NCBI RefSeq assembly: GCF_000740675.1
Contig: NZ_JPXI01000031.1
Span: 1 to 64,000 of the forward strand
Length of the DNA stretch: 64,000 nucleotides
Source of the DNA: Massilia sp. BSC265
Lineage (GTDB): Bacteria; Pseudomonadota; Gammaproteobacteria; Burkholderiales; Burkholderiaceae_D
Direction of reading: 5' to 3'
Part shown: in pieces, positions 15,804-24,212 of the stretch
Layout: each line of letters opens with the position of its first letter
How positions within the stretch are numbered: the stretch's first letter is position 1
Made by a program: the position numbers and the translations under genes
The notes under the pieces: model-generated
What the model saw: only the letters and a program-made list of their open reading frames with translations
Databases searched by the model: none
Told to the model about the DNA's origin: nothing

Positions 15804-16370
15804 CTAGCGCCGGCGCCGTGCGCGCCAGGTCAGGCCGGCCAGGCCGGCGCCCAGCATCGCCCAGGTCGACGGTTCCGGCGCCTGCGACATCATGGTCAGC
15901 CGGGTGTCGCTGGTCCAGTACAGGTGGCGCTCGCTGGTCATGCCGGGGTTGAACTCGTAGGCGTAGTGTTGGTCGCCGGTGGTGATCAGGCGGCCGCCGC
16001 CGACCCAGCCTTCGGGATCCTGGCCGTAGCTGCCGACGCTGAAGTGCAGGCCGGCGTCCTGGGAGAACGAAAAGCTGGTCGCCCCGCACTGGTAATACGC
16101 GTTGCTGGTGGGAGCGCAGGCGATGTAGTCGAGTTCGCCAACGACCAGGGTCAGCAGCTCGTCCTTTTCCAGCAGGCCGTTGCTGTTCAGGTCATTGCCC
16201 TTGAACGAGCCGGTGATGACTTCCTCGGGCAGGAAGCTGTTCGACACGCTGTCGTAGAAACCGTTGAAGGAAAAACCCCAGGAAATGGTGCTGGCGGGGT
16301 CGGCGCGGGCGACGTCCGCGTGGGCGGCGCAGCACAGGAGCAGGGCGCCGGTGGAAAGAAACTTCTTCAT
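15804..16370 (-). CDS. PEP-CTERM sorting domain protein
   Basis: 188 aa. Signal peptide MKKFLSTGALLLCCAAHADV, a beta-rich middle with four cysteine positions, and C terminus APEPSTWAMLGAGLAGLT then WRARRRR. The segment GNDLNSNGLLEKDELL resembles a calcium-binding EF-hand loop (D-x-N-x-N-G). Unlike the other PEP-CTERM genes here I find no sigma-54 element in its 5' region. A GGCATC hexamer repeat lies just past its stop. Confidence 0.85.
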   Translation of the reverse strand: MKKFLSTGALLLCCAAHADVARADPASTISWGFSFNGFYDSVSNSFLPEEVITGSFKGNDLNSNGLLEKDELLTLVVGELDYIACAPTSNAYYQCGATSFSFSQDAGLHFSVGSYGQDPEGWVGGGRLITTGDQHYAYEFNPGMTSERHLYWTSDTRLTMMSQAPEPSTWAMLGAGLAGLTWRARRRR

Positions 16371-16551
16371 GTGTTACCTCAAGCAAAAACAGGGGGCGCC
16401 GATCAACAACGTCACGTGATCAGCGTACTCCTGTTCGCCAGATACTGTCGCGCTTCCTTGTAGATATTTCCACATTGTGTCGTCACTTTGCGACAACAAA
16501 GTAACATTGCTGTCAGGAATGCTTGATGGGCGGTACGAAGACAAGGGCGGC

Positions 16552-17022
16552 TCAAGCGCCGCCGGCGAAACCGTTCTGGCGCCAGGCCTCGTAGACGACC
16601 ACCGCCACCGTGTTGGACAGGTTGAGGCTGCGGTTGTCCGGCCGCATCGGCAGGCGGATGCGCTGGGCCGGCGGGAAGGTTTCGCGCAGGGCCGGGTCGA
16701 GGCCGCGCGATTCGGCGCCGAACACGAACACGTCGCCCGGCTGGAAGCTGGCATCGGCGAAGGGCGAGGAGCCGTGGGTCGTCAGCGCGAACATGCGCGA
16801 AGGAGTCGGTTTTGCATCCAGCAGGAAGGCGTCCCAGTTCTTGTGCACCTTCATGGTCGCGTAGTCGTGGTAGTCCAGGCCCGCGCGGCGCATCTTGGCA
16901 TCGTCGAGCGGAAAGCCGAGCGGCTCGACCAGGTGCAGCTGGACGCCGGTATTGGCGCACAGGCGGATGACGTTGCCGGTATTCGGCGGGATTTCTGGTT
17001 CGACCAGGACGACGTGGAACAA
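16552..17022 (-). CDS. trmL: TrmL, tRNA (cytidine/uridine-34-2'-O)-methyltransferase
   Basis: 156 aa SPOUT-class enzyme that methylates the wobble ribose of tRNA-Leu isoacceptors using S-adenosylmethionine. Motifs: VVLVEPEIPPNTGNVIRLCA, the trefoil-knot segments FGAESRGLDPAL and the C-terminal IRLPMRPDNRSLNLSNTVAV. I place the start on the TTG at 17022, since AAGGAG lies 6 nt before it and the family begins MFHVVLVEPE; a TTG five codons upstream would put this SD inside the gene. It follows comF by 18 bp in the same operon. Confidence 0.9.
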   Translation of the reverse strand: MFHVVLVEPEIPPNTGNVIRLCANTGVQLHLVEPLGFPLDDAKMRRAGLDYHDYATMKVHKNWDAFLLDAKPTPSRMFALTTHGSSPFADASFQPGDVFVFGAESRGLDPALRETFPPAQRIRLPMRPDNRSLNLSNTVAVVVYEAWRQNGFAGGA

Positions 17023-17040
17023 AATGTTCTCCTTCAATTT

Positions 17041-17784
17041 CTATAGGTGGGGCGGCGTGCGCGCGAACACGAGATTCGTCACGCGCGCCACGCCGGCGCG
17101 CTTGAGCACGCCGGCCAGTTCATCGAGTGTATGGCCGCTGGTCATGACATCGTCGACAACGCCGACGTGCCGACCCTGCAGCATGGCCGAGTCGTCGGCC
17201 AGGGCGAAGGCGTCCTGTACGTTGCGGCGGCGCTGGCCCGGCGCCACGCCCGATTGCGCGGCCGTCTCCACCCGCCGCTCGAGCAGCCGCGGGGCCAACG
17301 GGATCCCGAGTGCGGCGGACAGCGGCCGGGCCATCTCGAGCGCCTGGTTGTAGCCGCGCTCGACCAGGCGGCGCGGCCCGAGCGGCACCGGGCACAGCAG
17401 GTCCGGCAAGTCCCGCGGGTCCGGACTGCGTGCCAGGACGGCCTCGCGCAGCCGGCCTGCCATCCATGGCGCCAGGGCCAGCCGGCTGCCGAACTTCAGC
17501 CCCAGTACCAGCCGGTCGACCGGCGCGCCATAGTCGCAGGCAGCCACGGTGGCGTCAAAAGCCGGCGGATCGGCGAGGCAGGCCCCGCAGCGACGGCCGC
17601 CGTCCTCGCTGCCGACCGGGTTGGCGCAGCAGGGGCAGCGTGGGTGAACGTCAAGCGCATAGTCCCGCGAACAGGCCGCGCACACCGCTTGCTGGCCCAA
17701 GGCGCCACACAGCACGCAGCTGGATGGCAACAAGACACTCAGCAGCTTGCCGGGCCAGCGCAAGAGAGGGGAAAGCGAGGGCAT
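17041..17784 (-). CDS. ComF family protein (amidophosphoribosyltransferase-like)
   Basis: 247 aa. An N-terminal zinc-ribbon-like part has CVLCG, CAAC, CPCC and CGAC pairs. The C-terminal phosphoribosyltransferase-type domain has LLCPVPLGPRRLVERGYNQA and the PRPP-binding loop GVVDDVMTSGHTLDE. ComF proteins act in DNA uptake for natural transformation in several bacteria. It is divergent from bioC, an arrangement I recall as common in Burkholderiales. Confidence 0.92.
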   Translation of the reverse strand: MPSLSPLLRWPGKLLSVLLPSSCVLCGALGQQAVCAACSRDYALDVHPRCPCCANPVGSEDGGRRCGACLADPPAFDATVAACDYGAPVDRLVLGLKFGSRLALAPWMAGRLREAVLARSPDPRDLPDLLCPVPLGPRRLVERGYNQALEMARPLSAALGIPLAPRLLERRVETAAQSGVAPGQRRRNVQDAFALADDSAMLQGRHVGVVDDVMTSGHTLDELAGVLKRAGVARVTNLVFARTPPHL

Positions 17785-17857
17785 CTACGCGAAACCACGC
17801 AAGCATGTACACTCCGCCATTATCTCACCAAGTTATCGCACTGAGCGCTTCACCACC

Positions 17858-18772
17858 ATGGCTTCATCGCAACCTTCCCGCATGAGCGCGCCGATCGACA
17901 TCGAGCGCGTCCGCACCCTGTTCGCCCAGCCCGGCCGCATCGGGGGCTCCGACTTCCTGCGCCGCGAGATCGCCCAGCGCATGCACGAGCGCCTGCAGCT
18001 CGTGAAGATGGTGCCGAAACAGGTGCTCGATGCCGGCTGCGGCGCAGGCAGCGACCTGGCCCTGCTGCAGAAGACCTATCCGGCCGCCCAAATCCTCGGC
18101 ATCGACGCCGCGCCCGCCATGGCCAGCGCCGCCAGGGCACCGGCGCCGGCCACCCGCACGCTGAACCAGATGCTCAGCCGTTTGCTGCCGGCCAAGGCCG
18201 GCGTCGACATCGTTTGCGGTGACTTCGGGAACCTGCCTTTCGGGACGAACTCGCTCGATCTCCTGTGGTCGAACCTGGCGCTGCACTGGCATCCGCAGCC
18301 GGACCGCGTGTTCGCGGAATGGCGGCGCGTGCTGCGGGTGGATGGCCTGCTGATGTTCTCGAACTTCGGTCCGGACACCTTCACCGAGCTGCGCACAGCC
18401 TTTGCCGCCATGGACGAGACGCCGCATACGCTGCCTTTCGTCGACATGCACGATTTCGGCGACCAGCTGGTGGAGGCGGGGTTTTCGACCCCGGTCATGG
18501 ACATGGAGCGCATCACCGTTACTTACGACAGCGCGGAGGGCCTGCTGCTCGACGTGCGCGCATTCGGCGGCAACCCGCTGGATACGCGCCGGCGCGGGCT
18601 CATCGGGCGAGCGGCGTGGCGGCGCATGCTCGATGCCTTCGAGGCTCAGCGCCGCCCCGACGGCAAGCTTGGGCTGACGTTCGAGGTCATCTATGGACAC
18701 GCCTTCCGTCCTGCCCCGAGGACCACCGCTGCAGGAGAGGCGATCGTGCGTTTCCAGCCACGCAAGCCTTAA
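17858..18772 (+). CDS. bioC: BioC, malonyl-ACP O-methyltransferase
   Basis: 304 aa from MASSQPSRMSAPID; the in-frame extension into the comF region is not conserved. Class I methyltransferase with the SAM-binding motif VLDAGCGAGSDLALL, motif II IDAAPAM, and DIVCGDFGNLPF. The C-terminal part has SNLALHWHPQPDRVFAEWRR and MFSNFGPDTFTELR, characteristic of BioC. It methylates malonyl-ACP to start pimelate synthesis for biotin. The other bio genes are not in the window. Confidence 0.85.
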   Translation: MASSQPSRMSAPIDIERVRTLFAQPGRIGGSDFLRREIAQRMHERLQLVKMVPKQVLDAGCGAGSDLALLQKTYPAAQILGIDAAPAMASAARAPAPATRTLNQMLSRLLPAKAGVDIVCGDFGNLPFGTNSLDLLWSNLALHWHPQPDRVFAEWRRVLRVDGLLMFSNFGPDTFTELRTAFAAMDETPHTLPFVDMHDFGDQLVEAGFSTPVMDMERITVTYDSAEGLLLDVRAFGGNPLDTRRRGLIGRAAWRRMLDAFEAQRRPDGKLGLTFEVIYGHAFRPAPRTTAAGEAIVRFQPRKP

Positions 18773-18804
18773 TTTCCTATAGCAAAACAGCGCCCCGATT
18801 TTCC

Positions 18805-18834
18805 TTGAATAAAAATTACTGATTTGTTTATAAT
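18805..18834 (+). promoter_or_regulatory. Sigma-70 promoter upstream of coxB
   Basis: TTGAAT (-35, 18805-18810) and TATAAT (-10, 18829-18834) separated by 18 bp. Transcription would start near 18841, giving a leader of about 275 nt before coxB. Confidence 0.65.
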
Positions 18835-18867
18835 CAGTAGCTATTTTTGTCGTCTGTACGAGGAAAA

Positions 18868-18903
18868 ATGCTGAAAAAAGCAGCAGTCCGGGCGCAAGAA
18901 TAG
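18868..18903 (+). CDS. Possible 11-aa leader peptide before coxB
   Basis: ATG to TAG encodes MLKKAAVRAQE. GAGGA ends four bases before the ATG, a better ribosome-binding arrangement than that of coxB itself. It lies downstream of the promoter at 18805-18834. It could be a regulatory leader peptide or chance; codons are not rich in any one amino acid. Confidence 0.35.
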   Translation: MLKKAAVRAQE

Positions 18904-19117
18904 AAAAATCGAGAATGAATTGCAGCATCAGCAGAGCCGTTGAAGGCGGGTAGCGCGAAGCGACCGGCCCCAGCGTGTAGGTTCCCCACCGTTTCCGCAG
19001 CGCAATTTCGCGGTACTGGTATGAACCGTTCTGCGAAACACGTTTCGGAGCGGCGGCAGTTCGTTCATGGAGCTGCCGACCGTTAAAAATATTTTATTTT
19101 GGGTGGTTGGGGACAAC

Positions 19118-20305
19118 ATGACATACGCATCGCGACTTGGGGCCTGGATGTTCGGCCTCGCAGCAACGGCCGGCATCCCAGCGTGGGCGGCTCCGGAAAT
19201 CACGGGCCGGCCGGTGGAACACCAGTTGAACATGCAGCCCCCCGTGACCGGCATCGGCGCCGACATCTACAGCCTGCACAACTGGATGATGATCGTCTGC
19301 CTGGTGATCTTCGTCGGCGTGTTCGGTGTCATGTTCTATTCGGTGTTCAAGCACCGCAAGTCGCTCGGCCACAAGCCCGCCACCTTCCACGAATCGACCG
19401 CCGTCGAGATCGCCTGGACCATCGTTCCCTTCCTGATCGTCATCGGCATGGCCCTGCCGGCCACCAAGACCGTGGTCGCCCTGAAGGACACCTCGAACGC
19501 CGACATCACCATCAAGGCCACCGGCATGCAGTGGAAATGGGGCTATGACTACCTGAACGGCGAAGGCGCGGGCATTTCCTTCCTGTCCAACCTGGCGACC
19601 CCGCGTGCCCAGATCGGCCTGCCGGGCGAAGCCGCCACCGAGAAGAAGGGCGAAAACTACCTGCTGGAAGTGGACAACGAGATGGTCGTCCCGGTCGGCA
19701 AGAAGATCCGCATGGTGTTCACCGCCAACGACGTGATCCACGCCTGGACCATCCCGGCCTTCGCCATCAAGCAGGACGCCATCCCGGGCTTCGTGCGCGA
19801 CGGCTGGTTCAAGGCCGACAAGATCGGCGTCTACCGCGGCAACTGCGTCGAACTGTGCGGCAAGGACCACGCTTTCATGCCGATCGTGGTGCGCGTGGTC
19901 TCGGCCGAGGATTACACTGCCTGGGTCGCCGGCGAGAAGAAGAAAATGGCCGCCCTGGCCGACGACCCGAACAAGGTCTGGACCATCGACGAACTGAAGA
20001 CCCGCGGCGAGCAGGTCTACGCCGCCAACTGCGTGGCATGCCACCAGGCCAACGGCAAGGGCGTGCCGAACGCCTTCGCCCCGCTGGACGGCTCGCAGGT
20101 CGTGAACGGTGCCAAGGTCCACAACATCGAGGTGCTGCTCAACGGCCAGGACACCCCGGCCTACCCGGCGGCCATGCCGGCCTGGAAGCAGCTGTCGGAC
20201 ACGGAGATCGCCGCCGTGATCACCTATACCCGCAACACCTGGTCGAACAAGGCTGCGGAAAACATCGTGCAACCGGCGGAAGTGCTGGCTGCCCGCAGCA
20301 AATAA
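19118..20305 (+). CDS. coxB: Cytochrome c oxidase subunit II, with fused cytochrome c domain
   Basis: 395 aa from MTYASRLGAWM, a signal peptide with cleavage after PAWA; an ATG 17 codons upstream lacks a signal-like start. Two membrane helices (about 55-75 and 95-115) hold the periplasmic cupredoxin domain with CuA ligands in NDVIHAW and GNCVELCGKDHAFM. The C-terminal 90 residues are a cytochrome c domain with heme motif CVACH and a distal Met in AAMPAW. This caa3-like layout passes electrons from cytochrome c to CuA. First gene of the oxidase locus. Confidence 0.95.
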   Translation: MTYASRLGAWMFGLAATAGIPAWAAPEITGRPVEHQLNMQPPVTGIGADIYSLHNWMMIVCLVIFVGVFGVMFYSVFKHRKSLGHKPATFHESTAVEIAWTIVPFLIVIGMALPATKTVVALKDTSNADITIKATGMQWKWGYDYLNGEGAGISFLSNLATPRAQIGLPGEAATEKKGENYLLEVDNEMVVPVGKKIRMVFTANDVIHAWTIPAFAIKQDAIPGFVRDGWFKADKIGVYRGNCVELCGKDHAFMPIVVRVVSAEDYTAWVAGEKKKMAALADDPNKVWTIDELKTRGEQVYAANCVACHQANGKGVPNAFAPLDGSQVVNGAKVHNIEVLLNGQDTPAYPAAMPAWKQLSDTEIAAVITYTRNTWSNKAAENIVQPAEVLAARSK

Positions 20306-20344
20306 CGTAGCAACGAGCTAGCTATCCAGCTTCAGGGAATCGAC

Positions 20345-21940
20345 ATGACTACCAGCACCATCGATCACGCACACGACCACGATCACGACCACGCGCACGA
20401 CCACCCACACGGCTGGCGCCGCTGGCTGTTCGCCACCAACCACAAGGACATCGGTACCCTGTACCTGTGGTTCTCCTTCATCATGCTGCTCTCGGGCGGC
20501 GTGCTGGCGCTGATGATCCGTACCGAACTGTTCGAGCCGGGCCTACAGTTCTTCCGTCCCGAGTTCTTCAACCAGTTGACCACCATGCACGGCCTGGTGA
20601 TGGTGTTCGGCGCGATCATGCCGGCCTTCGTGGGCTTCGCCAACTGGATGCTGCCGCTGCAGGTGGGCGCTTCCGACATGGCCTTCGCGCGCATGAACAA
20701 CTTCTCGTTCTGGCTGCTGCCGCCGGCGGCGATCCTGCTGGCCGGGTCCTTCTTCTCGCCGGGCGGGGCGACCGCGGCGGGTTGGACTCTTTATGCGCCG
20801 CTGTCGACCCAGATGGGCCCGGGCATGGACATGGCGATCTTCGCCATGCACATCATGGGCGCCTCGTCGATCATGGGCTCGATCAACATCATCGTCACCA
20901 TCCTGAACATGCGCGCTCCGGGCATGACGCTGATGAAGATGCCGATGTTCGCCTGGACCTGGCTGATCACCGCCTACCTGCTCATCGCCGTGATGCCGGT
21001 GCTGGCGGGGGCGATTACCATGACCCTGACCGACCGCCACTTCGGCACCTCGTTCTTCAACGCGGCCGGCGGCGGCGACCCGGTGATGTACCAGCACATC
21101 TTCTGGTTCTTCGGCCATCCCGAGGTCTACATCATGATCCTGCCGGCCTTCGGCATCGTTTCGCAGATCATTCCGGCTTTTGCCCGCAAGCCGCTGTTCG
21201 GCTACGCCTCGATGGTGTACGCGACCGCCTCGATCGCGATCCTGTCCTTCATCGTGTGGGCCCACCACATGTTCACCACCGGCATGCCGGTGACCTCGCA
21301 GCTGTTCTTCATGTACGCCACCATGCTGATCGCGGTGCCGACCGGCGTGAAAGTGTTCAACTGGGTCGCCACCATGTGGAAGGGCTCGATGACTTTTGAG
21401 ACCCCGATGCTGTTCGCGGTGGGCTTCATCTTCGTGTTCACCATGGGCGGCTTCACCGGCCTGATCCTGGCCGTGACCCCGATCGACATCCAGGTGCACG
21501 ACACCTACTACGTGGTGGCCCACTTCCACTACGTGCTGGTGGCGGGCTCGCTGTTCGCGCTGTTCGCCGGCTTCTATTACTGGGCGCCGAAGTGGACCGG
21601 CCACATGTATCCGGAAGCGCGCGGCAAGTGGCACTTCTGGCTTTCCTTGATTACGTTCAACATCACCTTCTTCCCGATGCACTTCCTGGGCCTGGCCGGC
21701 ATGCCGCGCCGCTATGCGGACTACGCCACCCAGTTCACCGACTTCAACATGATCGTGTCGATCGGTGCCTTCGGCTTCGGCCTGTCGCAGGTGTACTTCC
21801 TGTTCGCCGTCGTGCTGCCGACCATCCGCGGCGGCCAGAAAGCCCCGGCCAAGCCGTGGGAAGGCGCGGAAGGCCTGGAGTGGACCGTGCCGAGTCCGGC
21901 GCCGTTCCACACCTTCGAAACCCCGCCGCTGGTGAAGTAA
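20345..21940 (+). CDS. ctaD: Cytochrome c oxidase subunit I
   Basis: 531 aa, catalytic subunit with twelve membrane helices. Heme a and a3/CuB ligands are visible: [20 protein letters not shown] (His-Tyr crosslink region), [11 protein letters not shown] and [12 protein letters not shown]. Proton-channel residues include [12 protein letters not shown]. It reduces oxygen to water and pumps protons. The first 24 residues are unusual: about ten histidines alternating with aspartate ([16 protein letters not shown]), ahead of the normal start of the fold. Confidence 0.96.
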   Translation: MTTSTIDHAHDHDHDHAHDHPHGWRRWLFATNHKDIGTLYLWFSFIMLLSGGVLALMIRTELFEPGLQFFRPEFFNQLTTMHGLVMVFGAIMPAFVGFANWMLPLQVGASDMAFARMNNFSFWLLPPAAILLAGSFFSPGGATAAGWTLYAPLSTQMGPGMDMAIFAMHIMGASSIMGSINIIVTILNMRAPGMTLMKMPMFAWTWLITAYLLIAVMPVLAGAITMTLTDRHFGTSFFNAAGGGDPVMYQHIFWFFGHPEVYIMILPAFGIVSQIIPAFARKPLFGYASMVYATASIAILSFIVWAHHMFTTGMPVTSQLFFMYATMLIAVPTGVKVFNWVATMWKGSMTFETPMLFAVGFIFVFTMGGFTGLILAVTPIDIQVHDTYYVVAHFHYVLVAGSLFALFAGFYYWAPKWTGHMYPEARGKWHFWLSLITFNITFFPMHFLGLAGMPRRYADYATQFTDFNMIVSIGAFGFGLSQVYFLFAVVLPTIRGGQKAPAKPWEGAEGLEWTVPSPAPFHTFETPPLVK

Positions 21941-22063
21941 ATGGCTCCCGACCATCATTCAGAAGTGACCCGGCCCAGCAACCTGCGTACCGCCCTGATC
22001 CTGGGCGGGATCGCGCTGTTCTTCTTCGCCAGCGTGTTCGTCAAGTTCACCTGGTTGAGCTGA
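21941..22063 (+). CDS. Cytochrome oxidase small assembly protein, 40 aa
   Basis: MAPDHHSEVTRPSNLRTALI continues into one hydrophobic helix (LGGIALFFFASVFVKFTW). The ATG follows the ctaD stop directly and ctaG starts 13 bp after its end. Betaproteobacterial oxidase loci often carry such a single-helix protein between ctaD and ctaG, annotated as a small assembly protein. Easily missed by gene finders because of its length. Confidence 0.82.
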   Translation: MAPDHHSEVTRPSNLRTALILGGIALFFFASVFVKFTWLS

Positions 22064-22076
22064 AGGCGGGACTGAG

Positions 22077-22649
22077 ATGAGCGCGAACAAGCGACTCTTG
22101 CTGCTGAACCGCACCACGCTGATGAAACTGGTGGTGGTGGCGGTGGTGATGTTCGGCTTCGGTTACGCGCTGGTGCCGGTGTACCGCCAGATCTGCGAGG
22201 TACTCGGCATCAACGTGCTGACCCAGGGCGAATTCGTGGAAGCGCCCAAGAATACCCAGATCGACAAGAGCCGCAAGGTCATCGTCGAGCTGGACGGCAA
22301 TTCGCAGGGACCGTGGCGCTTCCGCCCGGTCCAGCGCAGCATCGAGGTGCATCCGGGCGAGCTGGCCACCGTCACCTACGAGGTGGTCAACACGCAGGCG
22401 AGGGCGGTGAAGGCGCAGGCGATCCCGAGCTACGCGCCCCAGGTCGTCACGCCGCACTTCAAGAAAGTGGAGTGTTTCTGCTTCCAGGAGCAGACGCTGC
22501 AGGCCAACGAGGCGCGCCAGATGCCGGTGGTCTTCTTCATCGACCCGGCGCTGCCGCGCGACGTGAAGAACATCACGCTGTCGTACACCTTCTTCGAGAT
22601 CGGCGGCGCGGTGCAGACCGCGTCGGCCGCCACGGGAGCAGTGAAATAA
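22077..22649 (+). CDS. ctaG: CtaG/Cox11, copper chaperone for oxidase CuB
   Basis: 190 aa. One N-terminal membrane helix (about 15-35, ending YALVPVYRQICE) and a periplasmic immunoglobulin-like domain with the copper-binding CFCF pair in KKVECFCFQEQ. FFIDPALP and LSYTFFEI are family motifs. It delivers copper to the CuB site of subunit I. Confidence 0.94.
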   Translation: MSANKRLLLLNRTTLMKLVVVAVVMFGFGYALVPVYRQICEVLGINVLTQGEFVEAPKNTQIDKSRKVIVELDGNSQGPWRFRPVQRSIEVHPGELATVTYEVVNTQARAVKAQAIPSYAPQVVTPHFKKVECFCFQEQTLQANEARQMPVVFFIDPALPRDVKNITLSYTFFEIGGAVQTASAATGAVK

Positions 22650-22859
22650 ATGGAGAATCAGCCGCATCGACGCAGGGCCAGCTTCCTGGCCACGATGAAG
22701 GCGGTGTTCTGGTCGTTCTTCGGCGTGCGCAAGCGCCGCGACTACGAACACGACGCCGCCAACCTGAATCCAGTCCACGTGATCATCGCGGGGCTGATCG
22801 GGGTGGCGATCTTCATCGGGTTGTTGATGCTGGCGGTGCGGTTCGCAGTCTCATCGTGA
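22650..22859 (+). CDS. DUF2970 small membrane protein
   Basis: 69 aa with basic N terminus (RRRASFLATMKAVFWSFFGVRK) and one membrane helix (VHVIIAGLIGVAIFIGLLML). The ATG follows the ctaG stop without a gap. DUF2970 proteins are typical between ctaG and ctaE in Burkholderiales oxidase operons; role unproven, probably assembly. Confidence 0.85.
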   Translation: MENQPHRRRASFLATMKAVFWSFFGVRKRRDYEHDAANLNPVHVIIAGLIGVAIFIGLLMLAVRFAVSS

Positions 22860-22945
22860 ATAAGCGCAGTAAGCAAGCACAAGCCACAAGAATCAGCGAC
22901 ACAAAGAATCACCCGAACAACAAAGAGTAGATTGAGGAGATGAAA

Positions 22946-23803
22946 ATGAGTTCGCCACACACCGCGCCCTACTATTTCGTGCCAGGCCCGTCGCGCTGGC
23001 CGATGCTCGCCGGCATTTCGCTGCTGGTGACCATGATCGGCGCCTCCGGCTGGGTCAACAGCGCCTCCTGGGCCCCTGCAGTCTGTCTGGCCGGCATCGC
23101 CGCGACGCTGGTGGTGCTGTACTTCTGGTTCGGCGACGCGATCAAGGAATCCGAATCGGGCATGTACGGCAAGCGCATCGACCTGTCCTACCGCTGGTCG
23201 ATGAGCTGGTTCATCTTCTCGGAAGTGATGTTCTTCGGCGCCTTCTTCGGCGCGCTGTTCTACGCCCGCGCGGTCACCATGCCCTGGCTGTCCGACCTGG
23301 ACCACAAGATCATCTGGCCGGACTTCGCGCCGACCTGGGGCAACACCGGCCCGGCCGGCGTGGTCGACCAGTTCCAGACCATGGGTCCGTTCCCGATTCC
23401 GACCATCAACACCGCACTGCTGCTGCTGTCGGGCGTCACGCTGACGATTTCGCACCACGCGCTGCGCGCCGGCCACCGCGCCAAGACCGCCTTCTGGCTC
23501 GCGGCCACCATCCTGCTGGGCGCGATCTTCATGGGCTTCCAGGTCTATGAATACATGCACGCTTACCAGGACCTGAACCTGAAGCTGACCTCGGGCATCT
23601 ACGGCTCGACCTTCTTCATGCTGACCGGCTTCCACGGCTTCCACGTGACCATGGGCGCGATCATGCTGTCGGTGATCCTGTATCGCGTGCTCAAGGGCCA
23701 CTTCACGGCGGACAACCACTTCGGTTTCGAAGGCGCGGCCTGGTATTGGCACTTCGTCGACGTGGTGTGGCTGGGGTTGTACGTGGTGGTGTACTGGCTG
23801 TAA
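22946..23803 (+). CDS. ctaE: Cytochrome c oxidase subunit III
   Basis: 285 aa from MSSPHTAPYYFVPGPS. I prefer this ATG over the one two codons upstream because GAGGAG then lies at proper spacing. Seven membrane helices; motifs WSMSWFIFSEVMFFGAFFGA, the conserved Glu in QVYEYMHAYQDL and GFHGFHVTMGAIML, AAWYWHFVDVVWL. Core structural subunit III. Ends just before intergenic repeat copy A. Confidence 0.95.
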   Translation: MSSPHTAPYYFVPGPSRWPMLAGISLLVTMIGASGWVNSASWAPAVCLAGIAATLVVLYFWFGDAIKESESGMYGKRIDLSYRWSMSWFIFSEVMFFGAFFGALFYARAVTMPWLSDLDHKIIWPDFAPTWGNTGPAGVVDQFQTMGPFPIPTINTALLLLSGVTLTISHHALRAGHRAKTAFWLAATILLGAIFMGFQVYEYMHAYQDLNLKLTSGIYGSTFFMLTGFHGFHVTMGAIMLSVILYRVLKGHFTADNHFGFEGAAWYWHFVDVVWLGLYVVVYWL

Positions 23804-23822
23804 TCGTACGTTCAAGCGACAG

Positions 23823-23956
23823 GTAGGGTGGGCGGGTCTCCCGCCCACGCGGTCAAATAACGTTGGCGGGCCGGCGTTGCAATTATTCCCCGTCGGTTGA
23901 CCGCGTGGGCGGTTTGTCATTTTTGCCACTGGCAAAAATGACCCCGCCCACCCTAC
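23823..23956. repeat. Intergenic inverted-repeat element, copy A
   Basis: Left arm GTAGGGTGGGCGGG-TCT-CCCGCCCAC then GCGGTCAA; right arm starts TTGACCGCGTGGGCGG and ends CCGCCCACCCTAC. The right arm holds an extra perfect palindrome, GTCATTTTTGCCA C TGGCAAAAATGAC, absent in the other copies. It lies between convergent ctaE and the DUF2909 gene and could act as a bidirectional terminator. Related copies: 36917-37015, 39094-39124 and 50934-51028. Confidence 0.85.
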
Positions 23957-23978
23957 GTTTATGTGGTGTGCAAGCTGT

Positions 23979-24179
23979 TCAGCGAATACCGGTCGGGGCG
24001 ATCCACCCCATCTCGTAGGCGCCGAGCAGGCACAGGAACAAAGTGATCGACAGCCCGACCCGCAGCGCCAGCGCATGCACCGTCCGGTTGCTCTGGCCTT
24101 TGTCGCGCATCAGGAAGAAAAGGGCCGAAGCAAGGCTGGCTAGGATTAGGATGAAGGCAATCGCAACAAGCAGTTTCAT
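23979..24179 (-). CDS. DUF2909 twin transmembrane protein
   Basis: 66 aa from MKLLVAIAFILILASLASAL. Two membrane helices flank a short basic loop (RDKGQSNRTVHALALRVGLS), the DUF2909 pattern. Commonly found divergent from SURF1 in betaproteobacterial oxidase loci, as here. Function not established. Confidence 0.82.
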   Translation of the reverse strand: MKLLVAIAFILILASLASALFFLMRDKGQSNRTVHALALRVGLSITLFLCLLGAYEMGWIAPTGIR

Positions 24180-24212
24180 GGTTGGCCCAATCAAGGTTTA
24201 GGCATCATTGTA

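Larger units (their letters stand above)
18773..19117. other. Long leader region of the cytochrome oxidase locus
   Basis: 345 bp between bioC and coxB. The first 90 bp are AT-rich and hold the promoter at 18805-18834. The rest is GC-rich and contains a short ORF with an RBS (18868-18903). No tRNA or known riboswitch motif is apparent. Confidence 0.5.
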
